This document shows, piece after piece, positions 23,712 to 30,116 of a stretch of DNA of 41,464 nt. The DNA is from Chloroflexota bacterium (GTDB lineage Bacteria > Chloroflexota > Anaerolineae > Caldilineales > Caldilineaceae). Numbering within the stretch: the stretch's first letter is position 1; each line of letters begins with the position of its first letter. The stretch spans positions 1 through 41,464 of the forward strand of contig DMDA01000047.1 of assembly GCA_003451595.1 (NCBI GenBank). Direction: 5' to 3'. A program made the translations under genes and the position numbers. The notes under the pieces are model-generated. The model worked only from the letters and a program-made list of their open reading frames with translations. It was not told where the DNA came from and searched no databases.

Positions 23712-25644
23712 TCTGGGACTGATGGGACAGTACGCCGGTTTTGTCACGCGCGCGGTCGCCATCGTCATCGATATTCTGATCGTCATTGTCTCCGTGCTGG
23801 TGATCACGGCAGCCATCAGCCTGCCGTTGGACTTCTTCCTCGGCGTCAACATGCAGACCTGCCAGGTGACAACGAGCGGGCCTTCGGTGCTGCGCAGTTG
23901 GGAGGGGATGCGCCAACTGTTATGCACCACCGTCAATGTGACTTCCATCGCCATTGCCGTGCTGACTGGACCGCTTTACTTCATCTTTCTGGCGACTGCC
24001 GGCGGTCAGACGGTCGGCAAGTATATCATGGGCGTGCGCGTCGTCAGGCTCGACGGCAAGCCGATGAATTACTGGGACGGTACGTTGCGCTGGTTTGGCT
24101 ATCTGGTGTCGTTGTTGCCGTTGGGGCTGGGTTTCCTTTGGGTGATCGTCGATGATCGCCGGCGTGGCTTTCACGACAAGCTCGCTGGCACCTGCGTGAT
24201 CTATTCCTGGCGCGCGCAACAGAATGAGCGTTTGTTGACCCGCATCCAGCGTTTCTTTGGGCGCGTCACCAAACGCAATCGCGTCGATCTGATGCGCACG
24301 TTGGCGACGCAGCCGGCCGAATTGGTGACGCTTGCCGTGCCGGGCTTCAATGCACTGACCGATCTGTTGCGCATCGTGAACGGTGGCGTTCAAAACGGCA
24401 GCTTCGAGATCATTGGGCTGCAGGAGTATGCCAAGAGCGCCGACGGCCAGGTTAACCAGCTCGAGCTTGATCCAGAAATCGGCAACATCAGTCTGGTGGA
24501 ATTCTCGCAATATGGCGGCCTTACACCGGCGCGCATTCATCAGATTCGCGATGAACTGCCCAACGACCATTTTGCGTTGGCCGTGCTGCTTCGAGAGGAT
24601 GAAGCTGACAAGCTGGTCAAGTTGGTGGCGCGCCGCACCGCTGCCCAGATTCGTCGATATGAACTGCGTCACGTTGTAGGCAACATAGCTGCGACGGGGG
24701 GCGCCACATCGTCGTTGCCACCGGCGCTCGCGCTCAGCGATGCTCCCAGCGAGGCAGCGCTTTCTGCATTCCCTGCGGCGTCCATTGCCCCGGCGTCGCC
24801 CGCACCAACTACAGCGACATCGTCGTCAACTGCACCGGGCGCATCGTTGTCTGCATCGAATGGTGGCGTCGTGACTGCCTTGCCCACCGACACGGTCGCC
24901 GAACTGTTGGCCCGCATCGATGCATTGAAAGCCGAACAGAGTGCGCTCCGGCTCGAACTCGCCACCAAACATGAGGCCCTGATTCGGCTGGAATCACTCG
25001 TGAAGAGCACTGATGAGCGACTCGCCGGGGTGCTGGCCGGACACACCGCTGAGGACGCTGCACCTGTGGCGCTGACTGCGGCAAGTCCAGCGCCGCGTTA
25101 TCCTGCTCTTGCCGAGCTTGAGGCGCGGCTGACGTCATTGCCGATCACCAAAGCAAACGCAATCGACGCAGCTATTGCTGCGCAAGTCTTCCCGCAGGTT
25201 GTCGTCACACCTCAGGACCTGACCGCCATCCGTGGCATCGGACCCGTCTTCGAACAGCGTCTCTATCGCGCCGGCATCGGCGCCTTCTGGGAGGTCGCCA
25301 CGTTGGATGACGACGCGCTGCGCACCATCCTGGCATTGACCGACCTGCAACAGATGCAGGTCGATCTGGCGGCAATCCGCGCTGATGCACGGCGGCTGGC
25401 AGAGGAAAGTGGGACGGTCGGGCTGCTCTGGCAGGGTCAGCCGCCCGATGACTTTGAACCGATTGTCGGGATCGGGCCGGTGTTCGAGCAGCGCCTGTAC
25501 GACGCCGGCATCCGCACCTATGCGGCGCTGGCCGCTTGCACGCCTGATCAGCTAGCGCAGATTGTCAATGCGCCCAAGCCTGCACAGCCCGACTATGCCA
25601 GCTGGATTGCCCAGGCGCAGCGGCTGGCAGGTCGGTCCGAATGA
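23698..25644 (+). CDS. RDD membrane protein fused to a DUF6325-like domain and two helix-hairpin-helix domains
   Basis: A 648-residue composite protein. Residues 9-170 form an RDD membrane domain with about three to four spans, the early arginine R18/D25 pair, GGQTVGKYIMGVRVV and the DDRRRGFHDKLAGT end. Residues about 205-323 resemble the DUF1269/DUF6325 fold (ELVTLAVPGF, then a dense acidic stretch, then HFALAVLLREDEADKLVKLV). A low-complexity Ala/Ser/Pro/Thr linker (about 335-395) and a short coiled coil (about 400-442) follow. Two helix-hairpin-helix domains share RGIGPVFEQRLYRAGI and VGIGPVFEQRLYDAGI (about 508-528 and 588-606). The ATG at 23698 has a GGGAG site 7 nt upstream. The combination suggests a membrane protein that can touch DNA or another HhH partner; no function is known. 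Confidence 0.85.
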   Translation: MAQRNLGLMGQYAGFVTRAVAIVIDILIVIVSVLVITAAISLPLDFFLGVNMQTCQVTTSGPSVLRSWEGMRQLLCTTVNVTSIAIAVLTGPLYFIFLATAGGQTVGKYIMGVRVVRLDGKPMNYWDGTLRWFGYLVSLLPLGLGFLWVIVDDRRRGFHDKLAGTCVIYSWRAQQNERLLTRIQRFFGRVTKRNRVDLMRTLATQPAELVTLAVPGFNALTDLLRIVNGGVQNGSFEIIGLQEYAKSADGQVNQLELDPEIGNISLVEFSQYGGLTPARIHQIRDELPNDHFALAVLLREDEADKLVKLVARRTAAQIRRYELRHVVGNIAATGGATSSLPPALALSDAPSEAALSAFPAASIAPASPAPTTATSSSTAPGASLSASNGGVVTALPTDTVAELLARIDALKAEQSALRLELATKHEALIRLESLVKSTDERLAGVLAGHTAEDAAPVALTAASPAPRYPALAELEARLTSLPITKANAIDAAIAAQVFPQVVVTPQDLTAIRGIGPVFEQRLYRAGIGAFWEVATLDDDALRTILALTDLQQMQVDLAAIRADARRLAEESGTVGLLWQGQPPDDFEPIVGIGPVFEQRLYDAGIRTYAALAACTPDQLAQIVNAPKPAQPDYASWIAQAQRLAGRSE

Positions 25645-25709
25645 AGGATAATGCCTGTATTTCAGCAGTTCACGATTTTGCCCCAAGCAAAGATGCGAAT
25701 GGCGCTTCT

Positions 25710-25739
25710 TCATCTCACGTTATCTCAGGTCATCTCACG
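25710..25739. repeat. Decamer tandem repeat at the convergent junction
   Basis: TCATCTCACG, TTATCTCAGG and TCATCTCACG run head to tail between the RDD-HhH stop and the end of the secreted protein gene, whose stop codon overlaps the last copy. It is unlike an intrinsic terminator. Confidence 0.65.
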
Positions 25740-27537
25740 GTAGACGTTTGTTGGCGCCAGCGCGCGTTCGCTGCCACCAGACTGTTCCGCCTGCGCCTAC
25801 AACGCCGATCAGCAGCAACAGCGCCAATACCAGGCTGCTTGCATCCGCTGGGCGGGTTTCAGGCGTTGACGTCAACGCGACTGCGCCGGCCTCATTCAAG
25901 GCAACCGGGGTAGGTATTGCGGTTGCGACAAGGCTGGGCTGTAGCGCTGGACTGCGTAACTCCGCTACGGAGACTCGCCCCTCGGCTACATCCTGCGCGA
26001 GCATTTGGGGTTGTTCGCCAGGCAGGAGCAGATAACCCGCCAGCCAGTCCAGATCGGCCACCGGTTCGACGGCAACCAGCTGCGCCAGCACGTCGCCCGG
26101 TAACGCCAGCAGCGCCGTGCGCTTGTCAGCAGACAGCGCCAGCAATTTCTGCGCGCCTTCCTGCCCCAGTGCTGTCAGCGCCGCGAAGGCCGCCGGCGTA
26201 AATTCATCCGGTCTTGCCTGGCGATGCATTCCCCAGGCGGCGACCAGGTCAAGTTGGTCGTGCGCCAGGGTGGCCCAGGCGATGGTGACGGCGGTGTTGT
26301 GCGTGTCCCGCAGTATCGTCAGGGCTGCGTCGGGCATGGTGAGAAGCTGGGTTAGCGTGCCATCGGCCAGGGCGCGGTCCAGCTCGGCGCGTCCCAACTC
26401 GCGCATGTAGAAGTTGACCAGCCCGGCCACGCTCTCCATCTCGTTGAGCGTGACTTCTTGCAGCAGGCGCTGGAAGTCGGGGTTTGCCTCAGCGACGGCG
26501 CAAACATATTCGTACGCACCGCAAAACCCCTGCCACTGCTCGGTCAGACTGACAGCTGTCTCCAGCGCGATGATCGAGGCCTGTTCGGGCAGGTCGTCCT
26601 TGACTGCGGTCGCGATCTCCTCCTGAATCTTGAGCTTGACCTCCTGGCTCTGCAGCCCTTCCTGAATCTGCGGCAGCGCGCCCTGTCCACCCTCCCACAG
26701 GTCATAGACGATCATGCCGATGCCGATGATCCAGCCGGCAATCGGGATGAAGGAGGAGCCGGCCTTGCCCAGGATGCGCCCGACCACCTTACCCGCCACG
26801 CGCTGGGCGATCTTCTGACTGAGCTTCTGACTCAGCCGATAGACAAGCTGCGTCGCCAGGATCGTGCCCACCCCGGTCAGCGCAAGTTGGTGGTTGGTCA
26901 ACGCGTTGATTTCAGGCGCAGCAAGCGGCTCCAGTTTGATGTGCTGCGTCTCTTGCTGCACGCGTTCGGCAAAGAGCGAGAAAAAAGCTTCTGAGTATTG
27001 TTCGCCCACGTATGCCTGCAGGCAGAGCAGCGCCACAGATGCCGCCTGTGCAAATTGCGTCTCGACCTCGCGCGCCACTGTGGCGCCCACTGCAGCCGAC
27101 AGCGCATCCAATTTGGTGCGAAAGGTGGGTGAGCCAAAAGCGTCATTGGCGACGCGTTCGGCGTACTCTTGCGCCTTCTCACCCCACCAGCCAGAGATCA
27201 GCCGGTTGAGGTAGTCATCGGTGTGCATGATCTCATCGACGGCGCGGGCGACTTCAGCGTCGATGGCGGCGTCCATGCCCAGTTCCGCCCACTTCTGCGC
27301 CACAATGGCGTTGACATCGAGTGGTGTTGCATCATTTTGCAGCACAGCCAGTACGTGCCCTTCGATTTCGCTGCGCAACTGCGTGCGGTCAATCCGGCTA
27401 CAGTCGCCGACCGTATACTGACTTGTGACGTCGCGTTGGTAGGTAGGGGCAGCGGAGACAGGCATCGCAGTCAGCGCCAACGCAACGATCAGAAAAATTG
27501 TCAACCAGCCGCGCAGCCGCGCCCTGAGCATTATCAC
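25735..27537 (-). CDS. Large secreted/membrane protein of unknown function, paralogue A
   Basis: A 600-residue protein with a signal peptide (hydrophobic 11-26, AxA-like VSAA-P cleavage near 30). It has a helical extracytoplasmic body, a glycine-rich hydrophobic segment (about 247-280: RVAGKVVGRILGK, then FIPIAGWIIGIGMIVYDLW) and a C-terminal membrane anchor (about 565-585) with a basic tail. Cysteines C46 and C172 are shared with paralogue B and may form a disulfide. A GFCGAYEYVC pair is private to this copy. The GxxxG-type hydrophobic hairpin resembles pore-forming or glycine-zipper proteins, but that is only a shape resemblance. The start is a GTG at 27537 with AGGGG 6 nt upstream; an ATG at 27531 is an alternative. 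I recognise no family. Confidence 0.78.
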   Translation of the reverse strand: MIMLRARLRGWLTIFLIVALALTAMPVSAAPTYQRDVTSQYTVGDCSRIDRTQLRSEIEGHVLAVLQNDATPLDVNAIVAQKWAELGMDAAIDAEVARAVDEIMHTDDYLNRLISGWWGEKAQEYAERVANDAFGSPTFRTKLDALSAAVGATVAREVETQFAQAASVALLCLQAYVGEQYSEAFFSLFAERVQQETQHIKLEPLAAPEINALTNHQLALTGVGTILATQLVYRLSQKLSQKIAQRVAGKVVGRILGKAGSSFIPIAGWIIGIGMIVYDLWEGGQGALPQIQEGLQSQEVKLKIQEEIATAVKDDLPEQASIIALETAVSLTEQWQGFCGAYEYVCAVAEANPDFQRLLQEVTLNEMESVAGLVNFYMRELGRAELDRALADGTLTQLLTMPDAALTILRDTHNTAVTIAWATLAHDQLDLVAAWGMHRQARPDEFTPAAFAALTALGQEGAQKLLALSADKRTALLALPGDVLAQLVAVEPVADLDWLAGYLLLPGEQPQMLAQDVAEGRVSVAELRSPALQPSLVATAIPTPVALNEAGAVALTSTPETRPADASSLVLALLLLIGVVGAGGTVWWQRTRAGANKRLP

Positions 27538-27644
27538 TTTGCGCCCCTGCTTACGTCACTCATGCAACATCCTCACTCTTCCGGCGCGCACCAATCTGCG
27601 AAAACGGCAAACGGCGTTTCGCCCCCCGCAACCCATCCCTGCCT

Positions 27645-27956
27645 TCATGCCAACACGCGAAACGCGTTGCCATACACCACGACCTCGACGCCGCCCTCCA
27701 CTACAACAGGATTGGCGATTTTGACGCCGATGACGCCGTCGTAACCTTTTGCACGCGCCTGTGCGTCCAGTTCCGACAATGCGCCATCGACGGCCTCACG
27801 GATCAGCGCCTCGTAGTGTGTCATGCGTCCGCCCACCAGGTTGCGGATGTTTTCGCGGATGTCTTTGACGACATTTGCCGCCCGCACGTGCACCACTGTC
27901 AGCAATTCGCCCAGTTCGATCCTGGCGGTGGGGTGTGAATCGAGTGCAATCAGCAT
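27645..27956 (-). CDS. YbjQ-family (UPF0145) heavy-metal-binding-like protein
   Basis: A 103-residue cytosolic protein of the YbjQ family (PF01906), which forms pentameric rings and whose role is unknown. The typical DIRENIRNLVGGRMTHYE segment and the GYDGVIGVKIANPVV then EVVVYGNAF end are clear. AGGACAGG gives a ribosome site. It follows paralogue B by 12 nt and precedes paralogue A by about 107 nt, so all three are likely one minus-strand operon. Being between two secreted paralogues is unusual and suggests a functional link. Confidence 0.85.
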   Translation of the reverse strand: MLIALDSHPTARIELGELLTVVHVRAANVVKDIRENIRNLVGGRMTHYEALIREAVDGALSELDAQARAKGYDGVIGVKIANPVVVEGGVEVVVYGNAFRVLA

Positions 27957-27968
27957 GATGAACCTGTC

Positions 27969-29870
27969 CTATGATTTACGTCGGCGCAGAACACTAAGCG
28001 GCTGGAAGAGCCAACCGAGCACCCCCCACACGATGCGCAGCGCCACCAGCACGAACGCAAGCAGCCCGACGCCGCCCCCCACCGTGGGCCACAGTCCGTA
28101 TTTCGCCCAGAATAACGGCGGTGTCACGGCGCCTGTCAACACTGCGCCAGCATCAGCCAGATAATCCAGGCCGCTCTGCCGCCCTGTCAGGAACGTGATG
28201 GTTGCGTCTACATCGGCGGCGCTGGAGAGTGCGTCGCTTTCACCCAGGCGCTGGAGTGTAGCGATGGCTTCTGGCTGGCTGAGCAGACGGGCAACGAGCT
28301 GGTTGCGTTGCGCCGGCGCGAGCGCAGGCAGTTGCGCGGCCAGCCACGTCAGTTCGTCTGGCGTCAGCAGATTTGCCAGCGCGCTGAGATTGGCGTCCGC
28401 CAGTTGCAGCAACGGTCCCAACGCCGCTGGGGGCAGCAACGCCAGCCGGGCCACGGCGGTCTTGTCGTCAAGCGCAAGCAGCGCGTCAAGTTGGGTGAGA
28501 TCGATTTGCGAGGGCGCCAAATGTTTGTGTAGCTCTAGCGCCACGACTTGGCCCAGGCGGCTGCCCACAACGGCGTGCCAATCCAACGCAGTCTGCAGGG
28601 AACCGCTGTCGCGCACCAGCGTGATCGCGACGTCGGGCAGCGCCAGCACCTGACGCAGCGTATCATCCGCCACGGCGGCGTCGAGCGCGGCGCGACCGCC
28701 AGCCTCCTGCACGATGCCCACCAGTTGTACGAGTTTCGTCAGCTCTTCCTGAGTGTGCAGCGTTGCCAACAACGCGGCGAAATCTGGGTCTTCCGCCGCC
28801 AGTTCTAGCACCTGTTGGAGCGTGCGTTTGACCGTGCGCCATTCGGCAAAGAGGTCGTTCGCCACGCTGCGCGCCAGGGCGGGCGTCTCGCTGCTCAATT
28901 CCGGCCGGATTGACGCTGCAATCTCCTCGCGCACGCCGGCTTTTACTGCCGCCGACTTGAGCGAAGCTTCAATTTGCGGCAGCGCACCATCGCGGCTGGT
29001 ATAGAGGTCGTAGGCGATCATACCGGCGCCGATCAGCCAACCGGCCAGCGGCACTACGGTCGTACCGACGCGCCCCAGCACACGCCCGACGATACGCCCG
29101 GCTACGCGCTGCGAGATGCGCTGCGCCACGCTGGTCATAATCTTGCGCGTGATCTGAGCGGCGATGATTACACCGACGCCGCCCAACGCCAGCTGATGTT
29201 CGCCCACCAGCGTCAGGATATCCGGGCTGGCGACCTCAGCGTTGACCAGTTGTGCGCTCGATGTGGCGGCGGCGACGCGGCTCTCGAAGGCGCGCACCAA
29301 TGCCGCCGAGTAGTTCGTGTCGATAAAGGTCTGCATACAATAGAGCGCCGCCGAAGCCGAGTCCGCCGACGCCATCGTCAGTTCAGCCGCAATCTCACCG
29401 GAAATGGCGGTTGCAAGCGTTTCCATTTGCGCGCGTAAAGTCGGCGCATCGAAGGTGTAGGTCGCCACTGCCAACGTCAGCTCACGCGCCAGATCGGGCG
29501 ACCATGCGGAGAGGAATTTGTCCCACAGCTCGGTCTCGCTCTGCACGCGCGCGACAGCTTGCGTGACCGCTGCATCCAGCGCCTGGTCCATTTCCTGTGC
29601 AACCCATGCGCGGGCAATGATGGCGTTGAGGTCGAGTGTAGCGATCTGATCGGCAAAAATCTGTTGCGTCACTGCATTCAGTTCATCTTGCAGTGTTGTC
29701 TCGTTAATGGCGCTACAATCGCGCAGGACGGCGCTTTGCGCCCCCGGCTGTTGCTGCGCAACGGGCGCAGCCATTGCCGGCGTCGCAGGCAGCGCCAACC
29801 CGACGATCAGCAGCAGGTTCAATAGTCTTGACCAGAGATTACGTTTGAGGTCGTTCACACATGGATGCAT
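27969..29870 (-). CDS. Large secreted/membrane protein of unknown function, paralogue B
   Basis: A 633-residue paralogue of the protein at 25735-27537. A signal peptide (about 12-35, ending PAMAAP) is followed by the shared DCS cysteine motif (C52) and YCMQ (C178). The conserved core HQLALGGVG, RISQRVAGRIVGRVLGR and VPLAGWLIGAGMIAYDLY then GALPQI lies at about 225-300. A helical C-terminal half with leucine-rich LLALDDKTAVARLALLPPAAL-like segments follows, then a C-terminal membrane span (about 590-615) and a basic tail. The ATG at 29870 makes a clean signal peptide; a TTG at 29903 would extend it by 11 residues, and neither has a strong ribosome site. It is the first gene of the operon. The function is unknown. 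Confidence 0.78.
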   Translation of the reverse strand: MHPCVNDLKRNLWSRLLNLLLIVGLALPATPAMAAPVAQQQPGAQSAVLRDCSAINETTLQDELNAVTQQIFADQIATLDLNAIIARAWVAQEMDQALDAAVTQAVARVQSETELWDKFLSAWSPDLARELTLAVATYTFDAPTLRAQMETLATAISGEIAAELTMASADSASAALYCMQTFIDTNYSAALVRAFESRVAAATSSAQLVNAEVASPDILTLVGEHQLALGGVGVIIAAQITRKIMTSVAQRISQRVAGRIVGRVLGRVGTTVVPLAGWLIGAGMIAYDLYTSRDGALPQIEASLKSAAVKAGVREEIAASIRPELSSETPALARSVANDLFAEWRTVKRTLQQVLELAAEDPDFAALLATLHTQEELTKLVQLVGIVQEAGGRAALDAAVADDTLRQVLALPDVAITLVRDSGSLQTALDWHAVVGSRLGQVVALELHKHLAPSQIDLTQLDALLALDDKTAVARLALLPPAALGPLLQLADANLSALANLLTPDELTWLAAQLPALAPAQRNQLVARLLSQPEAIATLQRLGESDALSSAADVDATITFLTGRQSGLDYLADAGAVLTGAVTPPLFWAKYGLWPTVGGGVGLLAFVLVALRIVWGVLGWLFQPLSVLRRRKS

Positions 29871-30013
29871 GGTTCCGTTCGTAAGACCCTTCAGTAGCGC
29901 CAATTTCCGTGTTCATTCCAGGTTGGCTTAGTAGTCTTCCCGGAAGTTCTAGAGCGACCGGGAAGACAGTGACGGCCACGACGCGACAAAATCGAAATCA
30001 ATCCTTGGCGCGC

Positions 30014-30066
30014 GCAAAACATTGTCCTGCCTTGACCGGCGCATTGCCGGGCAGACAATGTTTTGC
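30014..30066 (-). terminator. Strong hairpin downstream of the UxaA-type gene
   Basis: GCAAAACATTGTC (30014-30026) and GACAATGTTTTGC (30054-30066) form a perfect 13-bp stem. An inner 5-bp CCGGC/GCCGG hairpin (30036-30050) sits inside. It lies about 50 nt beyond the stop codon of the leftward gene and 140 nt before paralogue B, so it probably ends the UxaA-lyase transcript. The stem carries the U-run internally, not as a clean tail. Confidence 0.6.
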
Positions 30067-30116
30067 TTTCACCTCATACGTTTTTTATGGTGTAAAAGTT
30101 TCCCGGAGCAAAGCGC

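Noticed and set aside
22890..23954. 354-residue minus-strand open frame opposite the helical-repeat protein
   Set aside because: The plus-strand frame has regular repeats and a ribosome-binding site. The antisense frame merely mirrors the repeat and spans the start of the RDD gene.
27598..27622. GCGAAA...TTTCGC hairpin between the YbjQ gene and paralogue A
   Set aside because: The stem is bulged and short, without a T tract. It could be chance in GC-rich sequence, so it was not annotated as a terminator.
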